19,952 nt of DNA from Chloroflexota bacterium (GCA_013153335.1 JAADEP010000184.1:1-19952); one strand, 5' to 3'; numbered from the stretch's first letter, positions 6,865 to 15,641 are shown. Numbers and translations are program-made. Notes: generated by a model not told the origin, from the sequence alone.

Positions 6865-7347
6865 ATGACCGATCAACCGATCCCCGTGCTCGTCCTCCAC
6901 GGGCCGAACCTTAACTGGTTGGGCCGTCGCGAACCCGAAGTTTACGGCTCGTTGACCCTGGACGAACTCAACCGCCGTGTCATAGCCCACGGTCGCGCGC
7001 GGGGGCTCGCGGTCCGGGTGGCCCAGTTCAACGGCGAAGGCCAGCTCATCGACGCGCTTCAACACGCGGCCCAATGGGCCCGGGGCGTGGTCTTCAACCC
7101 CGGCGGCTATACGCATACCTCCGTCGCCCTGCGCGACACCATCGCCATGCTCCCCATCCCTGTGGTCGAGGTGCACCTCTCGAACATCTTCGCCCGCGAG
7201 CCCTTTCGCCAACGCTCGCGAACAGCCGCGGTCGCGGCCGGCAGCATCTCCGGCTTCGGCTGGTATTCTTACATCCTCGGCCTGGAAGCCCTGATCCACG
7301 TGCTCGGGCTCGAATCTCCCACCGCGCGGGGCGAGGGCGAAGCCTGA
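6865..7347 (+). CDS. aroQ: Type II 3-dehydroquinate dehydratase
   Basis: Shikimate-pathway enzyme of 160 residues that dehydrates 3-dehydroquinate to 3-dehydroshikimate; type II enzymes are dodecamers. Family motifs in order: HGPNLNWLGRREPEVYG, containing the lid arginine and catalytic Tyr27; QFNGEGQLIDAL; the substrate-binding NPGGYTHTSVAL; and PVVEVHLSNIFAREPFR with the catalytic His. The C-terminus SGFGWYSYILGLEAL is also typical. Start ATG 6865 has GGAGGG at 6851-6856. It lies after the ribosomal-protein terminator, so it needs its own promoter, which I cannot identify. No other shikimate gene is nearby. The gene ends 16 bases from the convergent tupB stop, and no terminator is visible between the two. 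Confidence 0.95.
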   Translation: MTDQPIPVLVLHGPNLNWLGRREPEVYGSLTLDELNRRVIAHGRARGLAVRVAQFNGEGQLIDALQHAAQWARGVVFNPGGYTHTSVALRDTIAMLPIPVVEVHLSNIFAREPFRQRSRTAAVAAGSISGFGWYSYILGLEALIHVLGLESPTARGEGEA

Positions 7348-7363
7348 GCGCGGGCGTGATGGC

Positions 7364-8062
7364 TCAATGCTCTTCGCGCTGCTGTAGCCACGTGAGCGCG
7401 TAATTCACCGCAAAAGCCAGCCCCATCAGGATGACGCTCAGCGCGATCGCGCGCGCGAAGTTCCCCCGCCGCGTTTCCAGCACGATGGCTGTGGTCAGCA
7501 CCCGCGTACGACCCCGCAGGTTGCCGCCCACCATCAACGACGCGCCGACTTCAGAAATCACGCTGCCAAAGCCCGCGATCACCGCGCTCAACAAGGGCAG
7601 TCGCGCTTCCCGCCACAAGAGCCAGATCAGCTGCCGCTGACTCGCGCCCAGGCCCAGCAACTGCCAGCGCAAGCGCGCGTCCAGCTGTTGCAGCGCAATT
7701 ACCGTGATCCCCACCACCATGGGCGTCGCGAGGATCCATTGGGCCAACACCATGGCCATGGGCGTGTACATCCAGCCCAAAAAGCCCAACGGCCCCGTGC
7801 GCCAAAAGAGCAACGCGACCACCAGGCCCACCACCACTGGCGGCAGAGCCATGCCCGTGTGCACCGCGCTCAACCAAAACCGACGCCCGGGCAGGCGTTC
7901 CCGCAGCGCGAGCCACGTGCCCAACGGCAGCCCCACGAGCACACTGAGCACCGTGGCCAGGCCCGAAATCTCCAACGAGCGCAGCGTGATGGACCAGACC
8001 TCAGGGTCGCCGGACAAAAGCAACAACAAGGCTTGCCATACGCCTTCCCACAAGGTACGCAT
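7364..8062 (-). CDS. tupB: Tungstate ABC transporter permease (TupB type)
   Basis: Integral membrane permease of about 232 residues with some five or six hydrophobic segments. The cytoplasmic EAA-like coupling loop LGASQRQLIWLLWREARLPLL shows it works with an ABC ATPase. Family match is to TupB/WtpB-like permeases (MALPPVVVGL, SEVGASLMVGGNLRGRTRVLTTAIVLE). The immediately upstream gene is the matching TupA binding protein, which fixes the substrate as tungstate or a related oxyanion. I chose ATG 8062. GGAGG (8076-8080) is 13 bases away, so initiation at TTG 8089 cannot be excluded. No TupC ATPase gene follows: the next gene is the convergent aroQ. The ATPase must be encoded elsewhere or shared. 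Confidence 0.88.
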   Translation of the reverse strand: MRTLWEGVWQALLLLLSGDPEVWSITLRSLEISGLATVLSVLVGLPLGTWLALRERLPGRRFWLSAVHTGMALPPVVVGLVVALLFWRTGPLGFLGWMYTPMAMVLAQWILATPMVVGITVIALQQLDARLRWQLLGLGASQRQLIWLLWREARLPLLSAVIAGFGSVISEVGASLMVGGNLRGRTRVLTTAIVLETRRGNFARAIALSVILMGLAFAVNYALTWLQQREEH

Positions 8063-8102
8063 GGTCGATCCCTGACCTCCTGCGCTCAAAGGTAGCGTGC
8101 CG

Positions 8103-8984
8103 CTACGAACCGCCGCTTTTTAATTCTTCTTCGGTCATGTGCGCCGCGGGGAAGAATAAGGGCTGACCGTACTTTTCGACCCCAAACTCGCCGATCATGG
8201 CTTGGGTTTCGGGCGAGACGAAGAATTCAATCAGGGCTTTCGCGCCTTCCACATTCACCTGGGGCCATTTCTCAGGGTTCACCATCATGATGTGGTAGAT
8301 GTTGAGCAAGTCCGGGTCGCCTTCGTACAAGATGTCCAGGTTCAGCGTATCTCGCAGCGAAAGGTAGGTGCCCCGGTCGGTGAGGGTGTACGCGCCTTTT
8401 TCGGACGCGATGCGCAGCGTCGCGCCCATGCCCTGGCCGCTCTCCAGATACCAGGGCTGGCCCTGGGAGTCCAGGCCGGCTTTCTTCCAGATGGACCGCT
8501 CTTTCTTGTGCGTGCCCGAATCATCCCCGCGCGAGACGAAGAGGGCCCCGGCTTCGGCAATGCGACGGAACGCGTCGGCCACGCTGGTCGCGTCCCGCAC
8601 CCCCGCGGGGTCATCCTTGGGACCCACCAGCACAAAATCGTTATACATGACCAGGCGATAATCCACCACGTCGCGATGTTCGACCAAAGGCCGCTCGGCC
8701 TCAGGCGCGTGGGTCAACAACACGTCCGCGTTGCCCTCCTGTCCCATGCGCAGCGCCTTCCCCGTGCCCACCGCGACGATTTTGACCTGGTAGCCGGTGC
8801 GCTGCTCAAACACCGGGATGATCTCGTCCAGCAATCCCGAGTCGTAGGTGCTGGTCGTGGTTGCGAGGATGATTTCGGACCGCGCGGGCGAGTTCGAACC
8901 CGCCTGGCAACCGGCCCCCACGAGGCCGACGCCAAGCATCACGATGAGGAGCCCGAGGAAACGGATCCACAAGCTACGATGCAT
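8103..8984 (-). CDS. tupA: Tungstate-binding lipoprotein (TupA type)
   Basis: Extracytoplasmic solute-binding protein of 293 residues. The signal peptide ends in a lipobox (VGAGC) with lipidated Cys26, so it is tethered to the outer face of the membrane. After the leader comes the TupA signature LATTTSTYDSGLLDEIIP; the TTTS at 42-45 is the oxyanion-contact segment known for TupA proteins. VGTGKALRMG, a second SRGDDSGTHKKE motif and YTLTDRGTYL follow. TupA proteins bind tungstate very tightly and generally prefer it over molybdate. Start ATG 8984 has an ideal AAGGAGG (8991-8997). It is followed after 40 bases by the permease gene and preceded by a large protein of unknown function on the same strand. 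Tungstate uptake suggests tungsten-dependent oxidoreductases elsewhere in the genome (inference). Confidence 0.94.
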   Translation of the reverse strand: MHRSLWIRFLGLLIVMLGVGLVGAGCQAGSNSPARSEIILATTTSTYDSGLLDEIIPVFEQRTGYQVKIVAVGTGKALRMGQEGNADVLLTHAPEAERPLVEHRDVVDYRLVMYNDFVLVGPKDDPAGVRDATSVADAFRRIAEAGALFVSRGDDSGTHKKERSIWKKAGLDSQGQPWYLESGQGMGATLRIASEKGAYTLTDRGTYLSLRDTLNLDILYEGDPDLLNIYHIMMVNPEKWPQVNVEGAKALIEFFVSPETQAMIGEFGVEKYGQPLFFPAAHMTEEELKSGGS

Positions 8985-9020
8985 CGAACGCCTCCTTCAA
9001 GCACCTTGCGCCCAGCGGTG

Positions 9021-11180
9021 TTAGCGCAATGGGGCCGCGTAGACCTGGTTGGTGCTGAGCAAGTACAGAGTCTCCACGCCCGAAGGGTCCAGGCCCACGG
9101 TGAAATGGGTGAACGTGGCCGGCAACGGTTCGGGCGGACGATATTGGCGGTCGAAGCGCAGGCGCAAAGAAAAGTGATACACGGCCTGCTGCTCAGGGTC
9201 AAACAAATATAGCGACGGCTCGGGGATGGCCGCGGCATGGATGGCGCGGAACCGAGCTTCGGTCATCACCGGGCCGCTTTGGCGCCCTGGCCGTTCGTCC
9301 TGATAAATCAGGGCTTCACACTGCGGACCCTCGGTCGGGAAGATTTGGCATCGTACCACCTGGGTATCGACGAACAGGAAGTAAATCTCGCCCCGTAGCA
9401 CGGAAAAGTCTATGACGTTGGCCAAGTCCAGGGGCGCGCTACCTGAAGCAAACAGCACTTGAGGAACGGAGTTCAGCCGCTGCTTGAGGTCGAGCACATA
9501 CAGGATATCTTGCTGCTGGCTGGGCTGTTCAGGGTTCGCGCGACGGGTGAGCACGTAGAGGCGGTCGTCCGCGACTTTGGCCAACCGTACCGAACCCCAG
9601 CCCTGCCGCGGGGAAGGCAAAGGCCGCGCTTTGGGCAAAGCGTCGGGCGCGCACATGAGCGCGTGCGCATCCCGGTCCACGGCCAACGTTTGGAACGAAA
9701 AGCGTGCAGGGGGAAACGCGTCCAGGCTCACGAGCGGCCCTAGGATCAAGGTCCCCAAATGCTCCCCCTGACAGCGGAATTCGCTATCCGGCTCAAAGAC
9801 CAACGCGCCCCCGGTCCAGGTGAAACGCAAAATTTGCTTCCCTTTGCTCTCCAACACATAGAGGTCTTGCAAGCCCAGGGCCATGCGCTCGAACCGCACG
9901 CGCTTGCCGTACGAGCCCGTAAGAACCGCCTGAAAGGCCAGACGCACGGTGCCGTCAAGCTGGTCCAGCGCGCGCTGGACCTCGTCGCGCAGCTGCACCA
10001 GGTCGGGCTCGCGGCCATACGAAAGCGCGGCGTCGAGGGCTTGCAACGCGCGCGCCCATGCTTCGCGTTGGGCCAGGGGATCGGCCGCGCCGCGCGCCGC
10101 GGCAATGGCGGCCTGGGCCTGGTCCACCCAATACCGTTGGCGTGCGACACGGCCCTCGTGCAAATACACCGTGAGGGCGGCTGACACCACCATGACCGGC
10201 ACGGCCAGGGCCAGGAAAAACAACACCCGCGAGGGAACGGAAGGCAAGGGAAGCAGAAGGGCTCGCGCGAGCCAACGCTTCCAGGCAGGCCGGTCTACCC
10301 TCGTGCGTGTCGCCGCGCGCGTCGGGGATGCCGCGCGAGTTCGCGGTTGTGCGCGCGGCTCCTCACGTGGCTTTGGCCGCGGGGAAGGCGCGCGCGGCGC
10401 AACTTGGGCCGCAGGCTGGTCCTCGGTCGCGGCTCGCGCGACCTGCGGAGCCGGCGCGGGTTCGGGTTCCACCGGGGCCACAGGCCGCGTCGGGCGCCAG
10501 GGCCGTTGGATCAGCGCGCGCGTCAATCGGCCTACACCGGGCGTGGCCTCGATCCACGCGGCCAAAACCGGGTGTTCGGTCTCCGCGGTGCTCGCCAGAT
10601 AATGGGCCAGCCCTTGGTCCGGGTCGCGCGTGATCGCGTCCCATGGCACGGGTTCGGGCAGGGGGCCGTGACTGAGCACCCAGGGCCCCTCGTCGGCCGA
10701 CCATCGGGCCAGCGCGAGCAGGGGTTGTCCCCAACCCAACCCCGGCCCTGGGTCCTGCGGCAAAGGGACTTCTTCGCCGATCAACGGGCGATACACATGC
10801 CATGGGCCCGCGAACGCGGTGTAGACCGTGCGGTCCCGCCAGACCCCGACCGCCAGGCTGGCCGTGACCCGCTGGCCACGGCGGGCCAGACGGCGGTTCG
10901 CGCGCTGCAGGCGCTCATCCAGGCGCTGGGCCATGGCCTGGAGAGCGCCGGTCACCGGGCCTTCCCGCGCATAGTACACCTGGGCCAGCTCTTCAGCCCA
11001 GGCTTCTTGCGCCTGCAAGCTCGGAACCGGCGAGCCCTCGAAGCGCAAGAAAAAGAGCAGCACATCCCGGCGGCGGGGCCGGGCCGCACCCCGAGGAGCC
11101 CGCCCCGCCCAGACCACAAACCCCGGGCCAGGCTGGTCGGGCTGGCTATGCTGAAACACGCGCACAATAAAGTCGTACAT
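9021..11180 (-). CDS. Single-TM protein with degenerate PP2C-like N-domain and propeller-like C-domain
   Basis: Large protein of 719 residues with no assignable function. Residues 1-~215 look like a PPM/PP2C-type fold (RVTASLAVGVWRDRTVYTAFAGPWHVYRP, then WVLSHGPLPEPV). The acidic metal ligands of active phosphatases are not present where expected, for example AGPWHVY in place of a GDSRxY-like motif. A Pro/Ala/Arg-rich linker covers about 230-300. One membrane segment lies at about 318-340. A helical, coiled-coil-like Ala/Gln-rich stalk follows (about 345-410). The C-terminal ~300 residues are beta-rich with repeated short strands (LYVLESKGKQILRF, LYVLTRRAN, LYLFDPEQQAVYHF, LYLLSTNQVY), like a divergent beta-propeller. 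Topology suggests cytoplasmic N-domain and external propeller. It sits 24 bases after the lipoprotein gene; its ribosome site is weak. The PP2C and propeller calls are inference. Confidence 0.65.
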   Translation of the reverse strand: MYDFIVRVFQHSQPDQPGPGFVVWAGRAPRGAARPRRRDVLLFFLRFEGSPVPSLQAQEAWAEELAQVYYAREGPVTGALQAMAQRLDERLQRANRRLARRGQRVTASLAVGVWRDRTVYTAFAGPWHVYRPLIGEEVPLPQDPGPGLGWGQPLLALARWSADEGPWVLSHGPLPEPVPWDAITRDPDQGLAHYLASTAETEHPVLAAWIEATPGVGRLTRALIQRPWRPTRPVAPVEPEPAPAPQVARAATEDQPAAQVAPRAPSPRPKPREEPRAQPRTRAASPTRAATRTRVDRPAWKRWLARALLLPLPSVPSRVLFFLALAVPVMVVSAALTVYLHEGRVARQRYWVDQAQAAIAAARGAADPLAQREAWARALQALDAALSYGREPDLVQLRDEVQRALDQLDGTVRLAFQAVLTGSYGKRVRFERMALGLQDLYVLESKGKQILRFTWTGGALVFEPDSEFRCQGEHLGTLILGPLVSLDAFPPARFSFQTLAVDRDAHALMCAPDALPKARPLPSPRQGWGSVRLAKVADDRLYVLTRRANPEQPSQQQDILYVLDLKQRLNSVPQVLFASGSAPLDLANVIDFSVLRGEIYFLFVDTQVVRCQIFPTEGPQCEALIYQDERPGRQSGPVMTEARFRAIHAAAIPEPSLYLFDPEQQAVYHFSLRLRFDRQYRPPEPLPATFTHFTVGLDPSGVETLYLLSTNQVYAAPLR

Positions 11181-11204
11181 CGTTCACCCGGCACAATGAT
11201 ACCA

Positions 11205-13064
11205 TCACGGCAGGGCCCAGAACGCGACTTCGTCCACCGCAACCCAGAAGTTGGGCGTGCGCTCGGCCGCGATCACCAACCCAACCTGACCGCTCGGATA
11301 CGGCAGGCCGTTGTGTTCGGTGACCCGAATCCGGTTCGCATACAGCCGCAGCGTATCCCCTTGCAACCACACGCCCATGCGGTTGGTTTGGTTGGGCCCG
11401 GGTTGGATGGCCGCGTGCTTGGTCCAGGGCTGGAGCGGGTGATACGCTTCGCCATCCCAGTGATATATGCGATATCGGCCATCGCACGAGAATTGCACCA
11501 CAACCCCGCGGCTCGGGTCCGGAGCGCGAACCAACAGGCCGTACCGATCCAGGCCTTCGCAGCGCGGCCCGGTGATGAACGTGGCCTCCACATAACCGTT
11601 GCTCCACGCAGGGTACGAGGACAGGCCCCACGAATCGATCATGTCGGTGTTGAGGCCATACATCACCAAACGGCCATTCTCGACCTTGAACTTCGCATCG
11701 GCGGTGTCGAGCAAGTACCACTGGGCCGCGGTGTCCATGGGGTCGACCCAGGTGGGCGAGCCTAACCCCAAATCCTCGGGCTCGAGTTTTTCGACCACCT
11801 GAATCTCAGCCCACAGCTTGCCTTCGCCCTGGTCGCCCGGCCCAAAACGGGTGCCATCCGGGGCCTCGAGGCGCCATTCGCTGCGATATGTGCCCGGCTG
11901 GTCGGGCGCGGTCATCTCGACCTCAAGCACCACCTCTTGCCCGGGCGCGACCTGGGTGGGCAAAGGCACGCGGTCGGTCGCGGCCAGCTGCTCGCCCCCG
12001 GTGTGGACGAGCGCGTAATCCGTGGTCCACGTGCACGTGCCGGTGTTGCGCACGGTCCATGTCTTGCGGAAGGTCTCGCCCGTGGGGATTTCACTGCCGT
12101 CGGGGATGGTTTCGTCCACGAAGTCCGCGCGCAGGGTGCACGGTTCGCGCGCGGCCAAGAAGCCTGATTCGCTGCGGAACCACGCGAACCCGACCCGGGC
12201 TTCGGGTTGGTCAGGGCTCAGCGAAACGGTTTGCTCGCCCTTCTCAAGGCCCGGCGCGGTCCACAAACCCGGGCCTAAAGGCTGCTGCGGGGTGGGCACC
12301 GAGACGCAATACGTGCCCCAAGGCAGGTTGTCGAAAACAAAGGTGCCATCCGGGCCGGTTTGGGTTTGCGCGGTCGGGGTCCCGGGGCAAGGGCCCGCGG
12401 CCAACTCAACCTGCACGCCCGGGATGCCCGGCTCGTCGGGTTGGCGCAGGCCATCCCCCGCGAGGCCCTGGGTGTAAAGCCGACACCCCGGCGGGAGCTC
12501 GGCATCAGGGTCCTCGGGCAAGGTGCAACGGTCTTCCCACACCTGGCCCTGGATGCGGCCCGGGTTCGCGGGCGTTGGGCTCGCGGCGGTGGCCCCGGGG
12601 GTCACGGCCGACTGAACCTCACCCGCCCGCGGGGTGGGGACCAGGCCGTTGTCTTGCTCCAGGGTGAACGTCTTTTCCAACTGGCCCACGCGCACCCGAT
12701 AGGTGCCCGCGGGCAGACCGTACACATCCAACGAAAGGGGCATACGGAAAGGAACCGGGTCCCCCTCGCACGCTTCGGTCCCGGGACGCGGGGCCAAGTG
12801 AATGGTGAACGTCCCGCCGTCAAAGGTGACGCGCGGCGGGGTATCGAGCTGGGTGCACGGGTCGGGCAATGTGCCCTTGACAATGGCCTGCACCTGAACC
12901 GGGTATTGATCCGAAACCACAAGCTCCAAGGCTTCGACCTGCACACCCCCTTCCTGAGCAGGAACGGGGCTCTGGCCACGCAGGGGGAGGTTGCATCCCC
13001 CCAGGCTCAAGCCCAAAAGCAAGAGCCATGCATAAAGCCAAAGGTGCCGTCTGGGGTTCTTCAT
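11205..13064 (-). CDS. Multidomain surface lipoprotein (SdrD-like, Nbr1-FW-like, concanavalin-like)
   Basis: Predicted lipoprotein of 619 residues: signal peptide with lipobox LSLGGC, lipidated Cys24. Residues ~30-150 form a beta-rich domain (VEALELVVSDQYPVQVQAIVKG). A Thr/Pro-rich linker precedes a prealbumin-like SdrD/Cna-B-type module at about 165-285 (GDGLRQPDEPGIPGVQVEL...TGPDGTFVFDNLPWGTY). An Ig-like module follows at about 305-405 with the Nbr1-FW pattern (FRKTWTVRNTGTCTWTTDYAL...PGTYRSEWRL), a domain frequent in Chloroflexota surface proteins. The last ~180 residues look like a LamG/concanavalin-type jelly roll (GYVEATF, DRYGLLVRAPD, NRMGVWLQGDTLRLYANRI). No catalytic residues are evident, so binding or scaffolding on the cell surface is more likely than catalysis. 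Start ATG 13064 is supported by GGAGG five bases upstream; an upstream in-frame start at 13088 would include that site. Confidence 0.8.
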   Translation of the reverse strand: MKNPRRHLWLYAWLLLLGLSLGGCNLPLRGQSPVPAQEGGVQVEALELVVSDQYPVQVQAIVKGTLPDPCTQLDTPPRVTFDGGTFTIHLAPRPGTEACEGDPVPFRMPLSLDVYGLPAGTYRVRVGQLEKTFTLEQDNGLVPTPRAGEVQSAVTPGATAASPTPANPGRIQGQVWEDRCTLPEDPDAELPPGCRLYTQGLAGDGLRQPDEPGIPGVQVELAAGPCPGTPTAQTQTGPDGTFVFDNLPWGTYCVSVPTPQQPLGPGLWTAPGLEKGEQTVSLSPDQPEARVGFAWFRSESGFLAAREPCTLRADFVDETIPDGSEIPTGETFRKTWTVRNTGTCTWTTDYALVHTGGEQLAATDRVPLPTQVAPGQEVVLEVEMTAPDQPGTYRSEWRLEAPDGTRFGPGDQGEGKLWAEIQVVEKLEPEDLGLGSPTWVDPMDTAAQWYLLDTADAKFKVENGRLVMYGLNTDMIDSWGLSSYPAWSNGYVEATFITGPRCEGLDRYGLLVRAPDPSRGVVVQFSCDGRYRIYHWDGEAYHPLQPWTKHAAIQPGPNQTNRMGVWLQGDTLRLYANRIRVTEHNGLPYPSGQVGLVIAAERTPNFWVAVDEVAFWALP

Positions 13065-13097
13065 CTTGACCTCCGGGGGAAGGGCCAATTGCTCGCG

Positions 13098-14198
13098 TTA
13101 CTTCGCTCGAGCTTGATATACCATCGGACCCACCTGTTGCACCAAGCCTTTCAACTCCATCATGGCCAGCCGTGCGTTGACCTGGGCTGCAGAGAGTCCC
13201 GTACGGGCGCAAATCTCATCCACGTGCAGCGGTTCGGGCCGCAGCAACTCCCACAACTGACGCTCGAGGGGGTCTGTGGGGAGCTGGGCGCGCGCGGCCC
13301 GGCGCTGGGGCAGCAGGCGCAGCTCAAGGCCCTGGGCCAGGTCCTCAGGCCGGCGCAAGAGGTGCGCGCCTTGCTGAATCAGCCACAAGGTGCCCTGGCT
13401 GGTGGGCACGTAAATCGAACCGGGCACCGCGTATACGTCCCGGCCCATTTCGGCTGCGAACGCGGCCGTGATGAGCGCGCCGCTCTTCTCACCCGCCTCG
13501 ACCACAACCACGGCCAAGCTCAGGCCCGCGATGATGCGGTTGCGCGGCGGGAAGTTGGCCGCGTCCGGCCGCGTCCCAGGCGGATATTCGCTAATCAGCG
13601 CGCCCTGGCCGCGGGCAAGCATTGTCTGAACCAGGCCCCGATGCTCGGGTGGGTAGATAACGTCTACCCCGCTGCCCAAAACCGCGAGGGTGCGTCCGCC
13701 AGCCTCCAACGCGCGGCGGTGCGCGACGCCGTCGATCCCTCGCGCCAAGCCGCTGACCACCGTGACCCGGTGCTGAACCAGAAAATCGACCATGTCTTCG
13801 GTGACCTGGCGGCCATAGCGGGTCATCTTCCGGGTGCCGACCACCGCGACCGCCCAATCGTCCTCCAGGCGCAGCTCCCCGCGCACATAAAGCACAGGCG
13901 GGCGGTTCGCGAGCTCTTGCAAGCGCCGCGGATACGCGTCGTCCTCCCAGGTCAGCACCTGAATGCCGCGGCGCTGCCATTCTTCCATACGCCGCAACGT
14001 GGGCTCCAGTTTCGTCGCAGCCTGGGCCAAGGCCTGCCGAAGCTCAGGCCGCAAGCCCAGCGCGCGGCCGGCTTCTTCGCCGGCTTGCAGCGCGGTGAGC
14101 GCGCGGCCAAAATGCGCGAGCAGCTTGCGAAAGCGCGCGGGCCCGATGCCCTTGATCTGGCTCAGCACAACCCACGCCGCACGCTCTTGGGCGTCCAT
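13098..14198 (-). CDS. dprA: DNA-processing protein DprA
   Basis: DprA of 366 residues, which binds incoming single-stranded DNA and loads RecA during natural transformation. The N-terminal helix-hairpin-helix-like region (about 8-45, KGIGPARFRKLL) precedes an extended Rossmann fold with the family motifs GTRKMTRYG (121-129), SGLARGIDGVAH (149-160), LGSGVDVIYP (174-183), NFPPRNRIIAGLS (215-227) and EAGEKSGALITA (234-245). The C-terminal winged-helix domain (about 305-362, HVDEICARTGLSAAQVNARLAMMELKGLV) is present. All core motifs are intact. The start ATG 14198 has a TGAGG seven bases upstream. It follows the M20 peptidase gene by 35 bases and precedes the surface lipoprotein by 33 bases. Presence suggests competence or at least RecA mediator activity; no other competence gene is in the window. 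Confidence 0.95.
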   Translation of the reverse strand: MDAQERAAWVVLSQIKGIGPARFRKLLAHFGRALTALQAGEEAGRALGLRPELRQALAQAATKLEPTLRRMEEWQRRGIQVLTWEDDAYPRRLQELANRPPVLYVRGELRLEDDWAVAVVGTRKMTRYGRQVTEDMVDFLVQHRVTVVSGLARGIDGVAHRRALEAGGRTLAVLGSGVDVIYPPEHRGLVQTMLARGQGALISEYPPGTRPDAANFPPRNRIIAGLSLAVVVVEAGEKSGALITAAFAAEMGRDVYAVPGSIYVPTSQGTLWLIQQGAHLLRRPEDLAQGLELRLLPQRRAARAQLPTDPLERQLWELLRPEPLHVDEICARTGLSAAQVNARLAMMELKGLVQQVGPMVYQARAK

Positions 14199-14233
14199 GG
14201 CTTGGCCTCATTTGCCAACATGAGGGATGGCCG

Positions 14234-15616
14234 CTACGTCTGCCCCATCATCCACGCGATGCGGGCGACGTGCCGCGCGGCCTTTTCATACAAGTCGATG
14301 CGCAGGTTCTCATCCGGCGCGTGGATGTTCGAGCCAGGGTACCCCAGCCCGGCTGTGGCAACGGGCAGTCCCAAACGGTGCACGAACAGATACCCCGGCC
14401 CGGTCACCCCGCGCATGGGTACTTTGTACATGGGCTTGTCATACACGTCCCGGGCCGCGGCCACGACCAAGTCCACAAAGGGATGATCCGGATCCATTTT
14501 CATGGGCGGCGTTCCGCCCAGGTCCACGACCTCAATGTCCGTGAACCCCTGCGCGGTCAAATGGCGGCGCACCAGCTCGGGGATCTCCTCGGGCCGCTGC
14601 CACGGAACCAGGCGGAAGTCCAGCTTGGCTTCGGCATACGCGGGCAGGACGGTTTTGGTGCCCGGGCCCTGATAGCCCGCGGTGAGGCCTGCGATGTTGG
14701 CCGAAGGTTCGAACACGGCCATGCGCTTGAGCTCCAGGTCGTCATCGACCCCGCGCAAAAAGCCCAACACGGGCTGAAATTGACGCTGATACGCCTCGAG
14801 CACGGGCGGAAGCTGGGCCAAGAGCTCGAGGTCCCGCGGGCTGGGCGGCTGCACGCGGTCGTAGAAACCCGGCACCCGGATCCGCTCGTCCGGGCCCTTG
14901 ATGCTGGCCAGGGCCCATACCAGGCGCCAGGCCGCGTTGGGCACCAGGGTGCCGCCCACGCCCGAATGCACGTCGCGCGGCATGGTGCGGGCGCGCAGCA
15001 ACACGTACGCGATGCCACGCGTGCCCAAATACTGCAAAGGGATGTCGTCAGGGCCCACGCCGCCGAATTCCCAGAGCACGCCATCGGCTTGCAGCCAATC
15101 GGGATGGCGTTCGACCAACGCGCGCAGGCCTTCGCTATGACGGCCTTCTTCGCTGCCCTCGACCACAAACTTCACGGTCACGGGCAGCTCGCCCAACACA
15201 TCGAGCAGCGCGTCAACGGCCAAGAAGCGGCTGACCAAGTGTCCCTTGTCGTCGCTGATGCCGCGCGCGTAGATTTTGTCCCCGCGGCGGGTGGGCTCAA
15301 AGGGCGGCGACGTCCAGAGCTCAACCGGGTCAGGGGGCTGAACGTCGTAATGGTTGTACAGCAGCAGGGTGCGAGAACGACGCCCGGGCCGCTCCGCGAC
15401 CAAAACGGGCGGTTCATGCCCTGGGTCAAACACGCGCACCTGAAAACCGCGGCGCGCCAGCGCGCGGTGCACAAAACGCGCGGCCTGGCGCAGGGCCTCG
15501 GGGTTCGCGTGGGTGCTGGGGATGCGGCAGAGGTCGCCCAGCTCCGCGAGGCTGGCCTCGAGGCGCTCGCGGATGCGCTGATCCAAAGCCGAAAACACGG
15601 TCGTGGATGTGTCCAT
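14234..15616 (-). CDS. M20 family zinc peptidase (dipeptidase/deacylase-like)
   Basis: Co-catalytic metallopeptidase of 460 residues, cytoplasmic (no leader). Metal and catalytic residues expected for M20 are visible: H89 and D91 in YNHYDVQPP, bridging D122 in GISDDKG, the general base/ligand pair E156-E157 in EGSEEG, and H432 in GSNIHAPDEN near the end. The inserted dimerisation domain contains RDVHSGVGG and PSANIAGLTAGYQGPGTKTVLP, typical of the carnosinase/Dug1-like dipeptidase branch. The likely role is hydrolysis of dipeptides or other small amide substrates. A succinyl-diaminopimelate desuccinylase-like role is possible but less likely. I chose ATG 15616, because the longer frame to 15712 overlaps the preceding gene and begins with non-family sequence; a weak AGGGGG lies upstream. 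26 bases separate it from the upstream M23 gene, fitting one transcript and perhaps peptide recycling from cell-wall turnover. Confidence 0.9.
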   Translation of the reverse strand: MDTSTTVFSALDQRIRERLEASLAELGDLCRIPSTHANPEALRQAARFVHRALARRGFQVRVFDPGHEPPVLVAERPGRRSRTLLLYNHYDVQPPDPVELWTSPPFEPTRRGDKIYARGISDDKGHLVSRFLAVDALLDVLGELPVTVKFVVEGSEEGRHSEGLRALVERHPDWLQADGVLWEFGGVGPDDIPLQYLGTRGIAYVLLRARTMPRDVHSGVGGTLVPNAAWRLVWALASIKGPDERIRVPGFYDRVQPPSPRDLELLAQLPPVLEAYQRQFQPVLGFLRGVDDDLELKRMAVFEPSANIAGLTAGYQGPGTKTVLPAYAEAKLDFRLVPWQRPEEIPELVRRHLTAQGFTDIEVVDLGGTPPMKMDPDHPFVDLVVAAARDVYDKPMYKVPMRGVTGPGYLFVHRLGLPVATAGLGYPGSNIHAPDENLRIDLYEKAARHVARIAWMMGQT

Positions 15617-15641
15617 GATCCCCCTTCGGCTCAAGGAAAGG

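Noticed and set aside
7348..7363. Bidirectional terminator between convergent aroQ and tupB
   Set aside because: Only 16 bases separate the genes and no inverted repeat or T-run is present there.
12360..14486. Open frame of 708 codons on the plus strand across the lipoprotein, dprA and M20 genes
   Set aside because: It spans three clear minus-strand genes and their gaps, shows no domain motif, and has His/Arg/Gln-rich composition typical of antisense frames.
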